Shown here piece after piece: positions 7,076-15,094 of a stretch of 64,000 bases of DNA. Source of the DNA: DAIDJD01 sp035485275 (GTDB lineage Bacteria; Oederibacteriota; JAJYGY01; DAIDJD01); NCBI GenBank assembly GCA_035485275.1, contig DATHOE010000046.1, forward strand, positions 62,001 to 126,000, given 5' to 3'. A program made the translations under genes and the position numbers. Numbering within the stretch: the first letter of the stretch is position 1; each line of letters starts with the position of its first letter. Under the pieces are notes generated by a model. That model did no database searches. It had not been told where the DNA came from and saw only the letters and a program-made list of their open reading frames with translations.

Positions 7076-7090
7076 GGCGCGGGCCTGGTT

Positions 7091-7684
7091 TTATTGTTTC
7101 CGGGTGTTCCCGAAACAAGCCAAGAGGCTGGTGTCCTTGGGCAGGGCGCCGGGCAGCCAGAGGCTGATGTCCCTGTTTTTTTTGATGGCGGCGCGTATTT
7201 CGGACGAAGAAATTCCCAATATCGGCGCCTTCACTTCCTGAAACTTGAATCCCTTGGGGACCGCTCCGGCCACCCCCGGACGGCGGAACACCGCCAGGCG
7301 GCACAGCGTGGGCAAAGCGTCCGCCTCTTTCCATTGGGGCAGGCGCAGGGCCTGGTCCTGGCCCAGGAGCAGGGTGAACTCGACCTGCGGTCCGAGGCAC
7401 TCGCGCAATTCCCTCAGCGTGTCGATCGTGCGGGAAATCCCGCCCCGCTTCAGCTCCAGGTCGCAGGCCTTCAGGCCCTCCTGGCCGCGCAGGGCCTTCT
7501 TGAGCCAGCCCAGGCGCAGGGCGCCGGGGGCCAGGGCCTTGCGGTCGGCGGAGCGGGCGCAGGGGATGAACCAGACCTCGTCCAGCCTCAGCGTTTTCCG
7601 GGCCTCGCGGGCCAGCACCAGGTGTCCGCTGTGCACCGGGTTGAAGGAGCCGCCGAAGAGGCCGAGGGATCGCGGGGGCTTCAC
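7091..7684 (-). CDS. nadD: Nicotinate-nucleotide adenylyltransferase
   Basis: Transfers AMP from ATP to nicotinate mononucleotide in NAD synthesis. The N-terminus carries the nucleotidyltransferase motif GLFGGSFNPVHSGHL (the T/HxGH loop) and the C-terminus has the second signature ISSSEIRAAIKKN. The 197-aa length is normal. The start is GTG, supported by GAGGAAGG about eight bases upstream; the first residues MKPPRSLGLFGG leave no room for an earlier start. It follows proA by 13 bases and ends the obgE-proB-proA-nadD unit. Bacteria often group obg, proBA and nadD this way. Confidence 0.95.
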   Translation of the reverse strand: MKPPRSLGLFGGSFNPVHSGHLVLAREARKTLRLDEVWFIPCARSADRKALAPGALRLGWLKKALRGQEGLKACDLELKRGGISRTIDTLRELRECLGPQVEFTLLLGQDQALRLPQWKEADALPTLCRLAVFRRPGVAGAVPKGFKFQEVKAPILGISSSEIRAAIKKNRDISLWLPGALPKDTSLLACFGNTRKQ

Positions 7685-7697
7685 CAGGCGGCCTTCC

Positions 7698-8957
7698 TCA
7701 GGCCCGCACCTGGCCGCTGCCCCGCCCGACCCACTTGGCAGAGCACAGCTCCTCCAGGGCCATGGGGCCGCGGGCGTGCAGTTTCTGGGTGCTTATGCCG
7801 ATCTCGGCCCCCATGCCGTACTCGAAGCCGTCGGTGAAGCGCGTGCTGGCGTTCCAGTACACCGCGGCCGAATCCACCTCGGCCAGGAACTTCTCAGCAA
7901 CGGCCTTGTCCGCGGTGACGATGGCGTCGCTGTGCTGGGAGCCGTAGCGGTTGATGTGGGCGATGGCGGCCTCCAGGGAGGGCACCACTTTGACGCCCGC
8001 GATCAGGTCCGCGTACTCGAGGCTCCAGTCCTCCTCGGAGGCCGGGGCCACGGCGGGGTCGACGGCGCGCACGGCCTCGTCCCCGCGCAGCTCGACGCCG
8101 GCCTTGCGGTAGCGGTCCAGGATCACGGGCAGGAATGCGCGGGCGACCTTCTCGTGGACCAGCAGGTGTTCCATGGCGTTGCAGACCGAAGGGCGCTGGA
8201 CCTTGGCGTTGTAGGCGATCTCCGCGGCCATGGCCAGGTCCGCGGCCGCGTCCACGTAGACATGGCAGTTGCCCAGTCCGTGGCGGATCACGGGGATGCT
8301 GCTGTTCTCGACCACGTAGCGGATCAGGCCGTTGCCGCCGCGGGGGATGATGACGTCGATGAAGCGGTTCAGCTTGAGCAGGGCCGCCACGGCGTCCCGG
8401 TCGGGCGTGGCGATCACGGCCACCACTTCCCTGGGCAGGCCGGCCTCGGCCAAACCGGCCCGGATCACCTCCCCCAGCGCCACGTTGCTGCGCACGCTTT
8501 CGCTGCCGCCGCGCAGCACGCAGGCGTTGCCGCTTTTCAGGCACAGCGCGGCGGCGTCCACGGTCACGTTGGGCCGGCTCTCGTAGACGATGCCCACGAC
8601 CCCGAGCGGGACGCGCACCTTCTCCAGGCTCAGGCCGTTGGGCCGCACTTCCCGCCGCAAGACCGCGCCCACGGGGTCGGGCAGGGCCGCCACCTGCTCC
8701 AGGCCGACGGCCATTGCCTCGATGCGTTTTTCGTCCAGGCGCAGGCGGTCCAGCATGGCCGGAGCCAGCGAGGCCTTGGCCGCGTCCATGTCCAGGGCGT
8801 TGGCCGCGAGCAGGGCGCCCTTGCCCTGGCGCAGGCCCTGGGCCATGGCCAGGAGGGCCTTGTCCTTCTGCGCCCGGGGGGCGGTGCGCAGGGCCGTCGA
8901 GGCAGCTTTGGCCGCCGCGGCGGCGTCTTCCATGTCCTTTGCGATGCCGGCGTTCAT
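7698..8957 (-). CDS. proA: Gamma-glutamyl phosphate reductase
   Basis: Second step of proline synthesis: NADPH-dependent reduction of gamma-glutamyl phosphate to glutamate semialdehyde. The aldehyde-dehydrogenase fold is clear: VPLGVVGIVYESRPNVTVDA, the LKSGNACVLRGG cofactor segment, and QRPSVCNAMEHLLVH with the catalytic Cys. The start is the ATG at 8957 (MNAGIAKDMEDAAAAAK), preceded by GCAGGAGGCGCC, an excellent ribosome-binding site; the frame stays open upstream but without family similarity. The 419-aa length is normal. It lies 11 bases after proB. Confidence 0.96.
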   Translation of the reverse strand: MNAGIAKDMEDAAAAAKAASTALRTAPRAQKDKALLAMAQGLRQGKGALLAANALDMDAAKASLAPAMLDRLRLDEKRIEAMAVGLEQVAALPDPVGAVLRREVRPNGLSLEKVRVPLGVVGIVYESRPNVTVDAAALCLKSGNACVLRGGSESVRSNVALGEVIRAGLAEAGLPREVVAVIATPDRDAVAALLKLNRFIDVIIPRGGNGLIRYVVENSSIPVIRHGLGNCHVYVDAAADLAMAAEIAYNAKVQRPSVCNAMEHLLVHEKVARAFLPVILDRYRKAGVELRGDEAVRAVDPAVAPASEEDWSLEYADLIAGVKVVPSLEAAIAHINRYGSQHSDAIVTADKAVAEKFLAEVDSAAVYWNASTRFTDGFEYGMGAEIGISTQKLHARGPMALEELCSAKWVGRGSGQVRA

Positions 8958-8968
8958 GGCGCCTCCTG

Positions 8969-10111
8969 CTAGAACTCCCGCTTGAAAGCCATGTCCTCGA
9001 AGCTGACCAGTTCCTCGTTGGGGATGCGGCCCAGGGTCTTCTCGATCTGCCACAGCTCCCTGCCCTTCACCTTCTGGCAGTCGCTCGAGGAATAGCGGCA
9101 GATGCCCTTGGCCCAGGTGCGCGCATCGACGTCGGCCAGGCGGATCACGTCCCCGGCGTTGAAGCGCCCCCGCACGGAGGAGATGTCGGCCGGGTAGAGG
9201 GGCGTGTGCCGGCGCTTCACCCGCGCGATGGCCGCGGCCTTGATCAGCAGTTCGCTCTTGTTGGGGTCGGAGAAGGGCATCCAGCGCATGCGCTGGTCCC
9301 GGGGCGTGGGGGGCGCGGGGAACAGCGTCCCTTCGTCCTTGCCCGCCAGGATGGCCGTGAGCACGCCGCGCTTGCTGCCCTTGCCGATGACCACATGCTC
9401 GCCGTTGGCGCTGGCCATGCGCGCGGCCAGGAGCTTGGTGACCATGCCGCCCGTCCCGACCAGCGAGCCTTCCCCGCCGGCCGCGGATTCGAGGCTGGCG
9501 GTGATCTTGGTGACCAGGGGTATGCGCCGCGCCTTGGGGTCCTTGCGCGGGTCGCCGGTGTGCAGGCCGTCCACGTCGGTCAGGATGACCAGCAGGTCGC
9601 CCTTGACCAGGTTGCAGACCAGCGCGGCCAGGCGGTCGTTGTCGCCGAACTTGAGCTCGTCCACGGCCACGGTGTCGTTCTCGTTGATGACCGGGACGGC
9701 GCCCATGGTCAGCAGCGTGTCTAGCGTGTTGCGGGCGTTGAAATAGCGGGGGCCGCTCTCGAGGTCGGCGCGGCTGAGCAGGATCTGGCCGGCGTCCATG
9801 CCGAAGCGGTGGAAGACCTTGGTCACCAGCTCCATGAGGTAGACCTGGCCGACCGCGGCCGTGGCCTGCTTCTCCTTGATGGAGGCGGGCCTCTGCTTCA
9901 GGCGCAGGCGGTGCATGCCCGCGCCAACGGCGCCGGAGGCGACCATGACGATCTCCAGGCCCTTGCGGCGCAGCTGCGCGATCTCGGCGGCCAGGGCCTC
10001 CAGGTTGCGCGGGTCGATGCCCTTCACGGGATCCCAGCTCAGGCTGGTGCCGATCTTGACCACTATACGGCTGACGCCGGCCATCAGGATTTTGCGGTCC
10101 GAACTGCTCAT
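8969..10111 (-). CDS. proB: Glutamate 5-kinase with PUA domain
   Basis: Phosphorylates glutamate in the first step of proline synthesis. The amino-acid kinase domain covers about residues 10-260: VVKIGTSLSW, VMVASGAVGAGMHRL, VPVINENDTVAVDELKFGDND, and LLVILTDVDGLHTGDPR. A C-terminal PUA domain runs from about residue 285 (GRFNAGDVIRLADVDARTWAKGICRY). Feedback inhibition by proline is usual for the family. Start ATG 10111 has a GAGGAAG ribosome-binding site. It lies 16 bases after obgE. Confidence 0.95.
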   Translation of the reverse strand: MSSSDRKILMAGVSRIVVKIGTSLSWDPVKGIDPRNLEALAAEIAQLRRKGLEIVMVASGAVGAGMHRLRLKQRPASIKEKQATAAVGQVYLMELVTKVFHRFGMDAGQILLSRADLESGPRYFNARNTLDTLLTMGAVPVINENDTVAVDELKFGDNDRLAALVCNLVKGDLLVILTDVDGLHTGDPRKDPKARRIPLVTKITASLESAAGGEGSLVGTGGMVTKLLAARMASANGEHVVIGKGSKRGVLTAILAGKDEGTLFPAPPTPRDQRMRWMPFSDPNKSELLIKAAAIARVKRRHTPLYPADISSVRGRFNAGDVIRLADVDARTWAKGICRYSSSDCQKVKGRELWQIEKTLGRIPNEELVSFEDMAFKREF

Positions 10112-10127
10112 GCCTTCCTCTAGAACC

Positions 10128-11408
10128 TCAGGGCGCGTAAATGAATTCCTCGTTGCCGACGGCCACGGGGTCGCCCGGCTTGACCCCCGCCTCGCGCATG
10201 GCCTGGGCCACGCCGATCTTCTCGAACACGTACTTCAGTTTGCGCACGGCCTCCACGTTGGTGAAGTCCGTGAGGGCCACCCACTTCTCGACCTCGCGTC
10301 CGCTTAAGAGCCAGCCCTCGCCGGCGGCCCTGAGCTCGAAGCGCGCGGCGGGGCGGTAGACGCGGTGCAGGGGCTGCTCCACGGCCTGGCGCTCCAGCAG
10401 GGACTGGGAGCTGGAGGAGACACGCTTGAAGACCTCGCGCTTGAGCTCCTCCAGGCCCTGGCGGGCCGCGGCGGAGACCAGCAGGCAGGGGATCTTGCGC
10501 TTCTTGAGGACCGTGACCAGCGCCTTGTGGGCCTTGGCCGACTCGGGAAGGTCGGCCTTGGACACCGCCACCAGGCGCGGCAGCTCGGCCAGGCCCGGGT
10601 GGTAGGCCTTCAGCTCTCCCTCCAGGATCTTGAGCTCCTTCTTCAGCGCCACGGCGCCGAGGTTGCCGTCGAGGAGGAAGAGCAGGAGGCGCGTGCGCTC
10701 CAGGTGGCGCAGGAAGCGCAGGCCCAGTCCCTTGCCCTCGTGGGCTCCCTCCACCAGGCCGGGCAGGTCGGCCAGCACGAAGCTCTCTTCCGGACCCAGG
10801 CGCACCACGCCCAGCTGGGGGATGAGGGTGGTGAAGGGGTAGGAGGCGATCCTGGGCCGCGCCGCGGACAGGGCCGCCAGCAGGGTGCTCTTGCCGGCGT
10901 TGGGGAAGCCGACCAGGCCTACGTCGGCGAGCAGCTTCAGCTCCAGCTTCAGCCGCTTGTCTCCGCCCGGCAGGCCCCGTTCGGCCAATTTGGGGGCCTG
11001 GCGCATGGCCGTCTTGAAATGGCTGTTGCCGCGCCCGCCGCGCCCGCCCTCGGCGGCCACGTAGGTCTGGCCGTCCTTGGTCAGGTCCGCCAGGCGTTCG
11101 CCGGTGGGCTCGTCGACCACCAGGGTCCCCACCGGCACGCGGATGACGGTGTCGCGCCCGCTGCGCCCGGTGCAATTGTTGGAGGAGCCCTTGGCCCCGT
11201 CCTCGGCCCGGTGGCGCCGGGTGTGGGTGAAATCGATCAGGGTGCTCAGGTTGACGCTGGCGACGAGGACGATGTCCCCGCCCCGGCCGCCGTCGCCGCC
11301 CCAGGGTCCGCCCAAGGGGATGTACTTCTCCTTGCGCATGGCGCTGGAGCCCCCGCCGCCGTTGCCGGCGGTGACTTGGATGGTCGCGAAATCGATGAAA
11401 TCGGACAT
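10128..11408 (-). CDS. obgE: Obg-family GTPase
   Basis: Ribosome-assembly and stress GTPase. The Gly-rich Obg fold opens the protein (FIDFATIQVTAGNGGGGSSA, WGGDGGRGGDIVLVAS). The G domain follows from about residue 160 with G1 GFPNAGKST, G2 region YPFTTLIPQLG, and G3 LADLPGLVEGAHEGKGLG. A C-terminal OCT domain is present from about 355 (FTNVEAVRKLKYVFEKIGVAQAMREAGVKPGDPV). At 426 aa the length is normal. It follows the terminator after rpmA and starts the proBA-nadD group, so it probably has its own promoter or depends on read-through. Confidence 0.96.
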   Translation of the reverse strand: MSDFIDFATIQVTAGNGGGGSSAMRKEKYIPLGGPWGGDGGRGGDIVLVASVNLSTLIDFTHTRRHRAEDGAKGSSNNCTGRSGRDTVIRVPVGTLVVDEPTGERLADLTKDGQTYVAAEGGRGGRGNSHFKTAMRQAPKLAERGLPGGDKRLKLELKLLADVGLVGFPNAGKSTLLAALSAARPRIASYPFTTLIPQLGVVRLGPEESFVLADLPGLVEGAHEGKGLGLRFLRHLERTRLLLFLLDGNLGAVALKKELKILEGELKAYHPGLAELPRLVAVSKADLPESAKAHKALVTVLKKRKIPCLLVSAAARQGLEELKREVFKRVSSSSQSLLERQAVEQPLHRVYRPAARFELRAAGEGWLLSGREVEKWVALTDFTNVEAVRKLKYVFEKIGVAQAMREAGVKPGDPVAVGNEEFIYAP

Positions 11409-11426
11409 GGCGCCTTAAAAAGAAAT

Positions 11427-11453
11427 GACCCTTCCCGAACGCCGGGAAGGGTC
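11427..11453 (-). terminator. Rho-independent terminator after rplU-rpmA
   Basis: GACCCTTCCCG and CGGGAAGGGTC form a perfect 11-bp stem with a five-base loop. On the minus strand it is followed by TTTCTTTTT, the expected U-tract. It lies between rpmA and obgE, so ribosomal-protein transcription can end here. Confidence 0.85.
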
Positions 11454-11478
11454 AAAAGTACGCCGTCCTGGCAGCTGT

Positions 11479-11745
11479 TTAGGCGGCGGCAGGTTCCGGC
11501 AGGATGCTGATGCGGCGGCGCCCGGGCTGCGAGCCGTCGAAGCGCACCCGCCCGGTGATCTTGGCGAAGAGGCTGTGGTCTTTGGCCAGGCCGACGTTCA
11601 GGCCGGGCTTGAAGGTGGTGCCTTTCTGGCGCACGAGGACCGAACCGGCGGGCACGACCATGCCGCCGAAGGCCTTGCATCCCAGGCGTTGGCCGTGGGA
11701 GTCGCGCCCGTTTTTAGTAGAACCGCCTGCTTTTGAGCCTGCCAT
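11479..11745 (-). CDS. rpmA: 50S ribosomal protein L27
   Basis: An 88-aa L27: MAGSKAGGSTKNGRDSHGQR, LGCKAFGGMVVPAGSVLVRQ, then KGTTFKPGLNVGLAKDHSLFAK. The N-terminus starts MAGSKAGGS, so it lacks the cleavable extension found in Firmicutes L27 and reaches the peptidyl-transferase centre directly. Paired with rplU in the usual order and ended by a strong terminator. The C-terminal ILPEPAAA is a normal short extension. Confidence 0.97.
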   Translation of the reverse strand: MAGSKAGGSTKNGRDSHGQRLGCKAFGGMVVPAGSVLVRQKGTTFKPGLNVGLAKDHSLFAKITGRVRFDGSQPGRRRISILPEPAAA

Positions 11746-11776
11746 GTCGCTCTCCTAGAAGCTCTATCCCCCGGGC

Positions 11777-12091
11777 CTAGGCCAGGGAAATGGCTTCGAT
11801 CTTCAGGGTGGTCATGTATTGACGGTGGCCGTGGCGATGGTACTGGCCCGTGCGGCGCTTGAACTTCTCGGCGCGGACGCGGGTGCCGCGCTTGTGCGCC
11901 ACGACGAGGGCCTGGACCCTGGCGCCGCCGACCAGCGGCTTGCCGACGGTGACCTTGTCGCCGTCGGCGACGAGGAGCACGCGCTCAAGGGACAGCTTTT
12001 CGCCGGCCTTGATGTCGATCTGCTCGACGTTGATGGTGTCGTTGGCGGCCACGCGGAATTGTTTGCCGCCGGTTTCGATGATCGCGTACAT
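11777..12091 (-). CDS. rplU: 50S ribosomal protein L21
   Basis: A 104-aa L21 starting MYAIIETGGKQFRVAANDTI, with the C-terminal signature KFKRRTGQYHRHGHRQYMTTLKI. It sits directly before rpmA, as in most bacteria. The region 5' of it contains a possible leader, but no ribosomal-protein binding structure could be identified by eye. Confidence 0.97.
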   Translation of the reverse strand: MYAIIETGGKQFRVAANDTINVEQIDIKAGEKLSLERVLLVADGDKVTVGKPLVGGARVQALVVAHKRGTRVRAEKFKRRTGQYHRHGHRQYMTTLKIEAISLA

Positions 12092-12224
12092 GGGTTTCCT
12101 CCAGCCCGCCGTTTATCGCGGGGGATTTCAAAGGGCGACGAATATACCGTGCCCGGGACGGATCCGTCAAGGGGTCTGCATCAGCCAAGACCGCCTTCCG
12201 CGGATCCCCGAAAAACCTTTGTTT

Positions 12225-13838
12225 TCAACGCTCTTCGGGCAGGAGCACTTCCTTCATCGACTTGCCCGAAAGGACTTTGATGTCCTCGCGGTGCATGTGG
12301 TAGTCGTCCTGCACCTGCACCTTCAGGTCATACTTCTGTTCCAGCAGGCGCACGCGCGAGGAGTTCTCCTGCATGAGGTAGGCGGCGATGGATGGATGCA
12401 CGCAGACCAGCAGGCTCTTCTCCGGCGTCTGGATGGCGATCTTCTTCAGCGTGCGCAGGACCTTGAGGCCGATGGTGAGCTCGCTGAGGATGAATCCCTT
12501 CCCTTCGCAGTAGGGGCAGGCCTGCGTGAGGTCCTTCTCCAGGCTCTGCTTCACGCGCTTGCGCGTCATCTCGACCAGGCCCAGCTCGGTGAAGTCCAGG
12601 ATGTTGGTCTTGGCCTTGTCCTTGCGGATGGCCTCCTGCAGCGCCAGCGAAACGCGCTCCTTGTGCTCCTCGTCCTCCATGTCGATGAAGTCGATGACGA
12701 TGATGCCGCCGATGTCCCGCAGGCGCAGCTGCCGCGCCACCTCCACGGCCGCCTCGGCGTTGGTCTTGAAGATGGTCTCGGACTGGCTCTTCTTGCCCGT
12801 GAACTTGCCGGTGTTGACGTCCACCACGGTCAGGGCCTCGGTGGCCTGGATGACCAGGTAGCCGCCGCTGCGCAGCCACACCTTCTGGCGCAGGGCCTTC
12901 TCGATCTCCCGCTCGAGCTTGTAGTGCTCGAAGATGGGGAGGCTGTTGGTGTAGGCGTTCACCTTGACGTCGTTGCCCAGGCCGAAGCTCTGCACGTAGT
13001 CCGTGACCCGCGCGGTGGTGTCCTTGTCGTCGACCACCACCTCGGCCACGTCCTTGGCCAGGAGCTCGCGCAGGATGCGCTCGGTGAGCGCCTCCTCCTT
13101 GTACAGCAGCGTCGGGGCCGGCACGCCCTCGTAGGCCTTCTTGATCTTGCTCCAGCGCCGCGCCAGGGCGTCGACCTCGAACTTCAGCTCCTGTTCGCCC
13201 TCGCCCGAGCCCAGGGTGCGGATGATGAGTCCCATGCCCTGGGGCTTGATGCTGCGGGCCAGCTGCTTCATGCGGCCGCGCTCGGAGTCCTCGATGCGGC
13301 GGCTGACGCCCACGTTGTTGCTCAGCGGCATGAGCACCATGCTGCGGCCGGCCAGGCTGAGGCGGGTGGTCAGGCGCGGGCCCTTGGTGCTGATGGGGTC
13401 CTTGGCGACCTGGACCAGGATGTCCTGGCCCTTCTTGAGCAGGTCCTGGATGCCCGGGCGGCGGCCGCGGAACTTCTCGCGCGCCTCCTGGCGCCGCTTG
13501 CGCTCGGCCTTGGCCTGGCCGCCGCCGCGGGAGGGGCCTTCCTCCTCGTCGTCGAAGTCCTCCTCCTCGTCCTCGGCCTTGGGCAGCTGGCCCGGCTTGC
13601 CGCCGACCAGGTCGTAGAGCACGTCGTCGACGTGGAGGAAGCCGGCCTTGTCGATGCCGATGTCCACGAAGGCCGCCTGCATGCCCGGCAGGATGCTGTT
13701 GACCGTGCCCTTGTAGACGTTGCCGACGATGCTCTGCTCGGTCTTGCGCTCGGTGAAGAGCTGCACGAGCTGCTTGTCCTCGAGGACGGCGATACGGCTC
13801 TCGTCCTCCTCGACGCTGATGATGATTTCCTTGCGCAC
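12225..13838 (-). CDS. rng: Ribonuclease E/G family endoribonuclease
   Basis: Processes rRNA and decays mRNA. The S1 RNA-binding domain is near residues 35-115 (VGNVYKGTVNSILPGMQAAF), interrupted by an acidic then basic insertion (KAEDEEEDFDDEEEG). The DNase I-like catalytic part has VVDVNTGKFTG and GGIIVIDFIDM, with the Mg-binding Asp residues. The Zn-link CPYC follows at ACPYCEGKG. The start is the GTG at 13838 (MRKEIIISVEEDESRIAVLE) with GAAGGAG upstream. At 537 aa it matches RNase G more than the long RNase E with a degradosome scaffold. It sits between rodA and rplU, a common place for rng. Confidence 0.93.
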   Translation of the reverse strand: MRKEIIISVEEDESRIAVLEDKQLVQLFTERKTEQSIVGNVYKGTVNSILPGMQAAFVDIGIDKAGFLHVDDVLYDLVGGKPGQLPKAEDEEEDFDDEEEGPSRGGGQAKAERKRRQEAREKFRGRRPGIQDLLKKGQDILVQVAKDPISTKGPRLTTRLSLAGRSMVLMPLSNNVGVSRRIEDSERGRMKQLARSIKPQGMGLIIRTLGSGEGEQELKFEVDALARRWSKIKKAYEGVPAPTLLYKEEALTERILRELLAKDVAEVVVDDKDTTARVTDYVQSFGLGNDVKVNAYTNSLPIFEHYKLEREIEKALRQKVWLRSGGYLVIQATEALTVVDVNTGKFTGKKSQSETIFKTNAEAAVEVARQLRLRDIGGIIVIDFIDMEDEEHKERVSLALQEAIRKDKAKTNILDFTELGLVEMTRKRVKQSLEKDLTQACPYCEGKGFILSELTIGLKVLRTLKKIAIQTPEKSLLVCVHPSIAAYLMQENSSRVRLLEQKYDLKVQVQDDYHMHREDIKVLSGKSMKEVLLPEER

Positions 13839-13980
13839 AAACGCTCCTTCAGGCGGGGGCCTGGTGGCCCCGCCCTCGGCAAAAGATGCGGCCCCGGTGC
13901 TTGGAAATCCGGGCGCCGTCAAGCAATGGCGGGGAAAGCTGGTCCCGCGCGATGAAAAGGGTTTTCCCGGCGGCCGCGGC

Positions 13981-15093
13981 TTAGCGGTCCCCGGAAGAGC
14001 CCAAAGAGTCCCTGCGTACGCTGAGCACGAGGCCCAGACCGAAGAAGGCGGCGATGGTCGAGGACCCGCCGTAGCTGACGAGGGGCAGGGGTATGCCCGT
14101 CACCGGCAGGAGCCCGAGGTTCATGCCGATGTTGACGAAGGACTGGGTCCCCAGCCAGGCCAGCATGCCCGCCGCGACCAGGGAGCCGCTCATGTCGCGC
14201 GCCTTCATGGCGATCTCGGCGATGCGGGCCAGCAGGGCCAACAGGAGGGCCAGCAGCAGCACGGAGGCGATGAAGCCTCCCTCCTCGCCCAGCACCGAGA
14301 AGACGAAATCGGTGTGGTGGAAGGGCACGAAGTGCAGCTGGCTCTGGGTGCCGCGCATGTAGCCCTGGCCGAACCAGCCGCCCGAGCCCACCGCGATCTG
14401 GCTCTGGATGGCGTTGTAGCCGGTGCCCAGGGCGTCGGACTGCGGGTTGAGGAAGGACAGGATCCGGTCGCGCTGGTAGGGGTGCAGGAAGGGCCAGGCC
14501 AGCGGGCCGGCCGCGCCCATGCCCAAGGCCAGCAGCCCAAGATGCCACAAGCGCGCTCCCGCCACCAGCAGCATCGTCAGGGTGATGGGCAGAAGGATCA
14601 GCGAGGTCCCCAAGTCCGGCGCCTTGAGAACCAATATCTGTAAACCCGCCATGAGCCCCAGGGCAGGCAGCAGGCCCGTGAAGGTCCGCACCCGCGGGGA
14701 ATCGCTCAGCGCGCGCGCCAGCGCCAATATCAGCGCCACCTTGGCCAGTTCCGAGGGCTCCACGTAAAAGACGCCCAGGTCCAGCCAGCTGGTGGCGCCA
14801 TGGCTGCTGCGCCGGGCCGTCAGCAGCACCACCCCCAGCAGCAGGACGACCAGCCCGTAGGCCAGGTAGCCCAGGTTGGCGAGGCCGCGGTGGTCGACCA
14901 CCGCGGCCAGCACCATGGCGACGACGCCCATCAGCACCCACAGGGCCTGCTTCAGGGGCAGGCCGCGCAGGCCGGGGTCTGCGGCCGTGGCCGAGACGAT
15001 GAGCACCAGTCCGAAGGCGCACAGCAGCATGGCCAGGATGATGATGCTGCGGTCCCAGCGCCGGGCGTCGGGGAGGAGGGTGAAGGGCGCCAT
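13981..15093 (-). CDS. rodA: SEDS peptidoglycan glycosyltransferase RodA
   Basis: Polymerises lipid II for cylindrical wall growth together with PBP2 and MreB. A 370-aa polytopic protein of about ten membrane segments. It shows SEDS signatures: TSWLDLGVFYVEPSELAKVA, the PDLGTSLI loop, YQRDRILSFLNPQSDALGTG, and at the end FVNIGMNLGLLPVTGIPLPL plus SYGGSST. It begins one base after the PBP2 stop, so it is translationally coupled. Confidence 0.96.
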   Translation of the reverse strand: MAPFTLLPDARRWDRSIIILAMLLCAFGLVLIVSATAADPGLRGLPLKQALWVLMGVVAMVLAAVVDHRGLANLGYLAYGLVVLLLGVVLLTARRSSHGATSWLDLGVFYVEPSELAKVALILALARALSDSPRVRTFTGLLPALGLMAGLQILVLKAPDLGTSLILLPITLTMLLVAGARLWHLGLLALGMGAAGPLAWPFLHPYQRDRILSFLNPQSDALGTGYNAIQSQIAVGSGGWFGQGYMRGTQSQLHFVPFHHTDFVFSVLGEEGGFIASVLLLALLLALLARIAEIAMKARDMSGSLVAAGMLAWLGTQSFVNIGMNLGLLPVTGIPLPLVSYGGSSTIAAFFGLGLVLSVRRDSLGSSGDR

Positions 15094-15094
15094 G

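Noticed and set aside
12092..12224. Leader or binding site for L21 autoregulation
   Set aside because: I could not define a conserved structure by eye.
13839..13922. 28-residue N-terminal extension of RNase G
   Set aside because: No ribosome-binding site or similarity; the GTG at 13838 has GAAGGAG and starts the conserved sequence.
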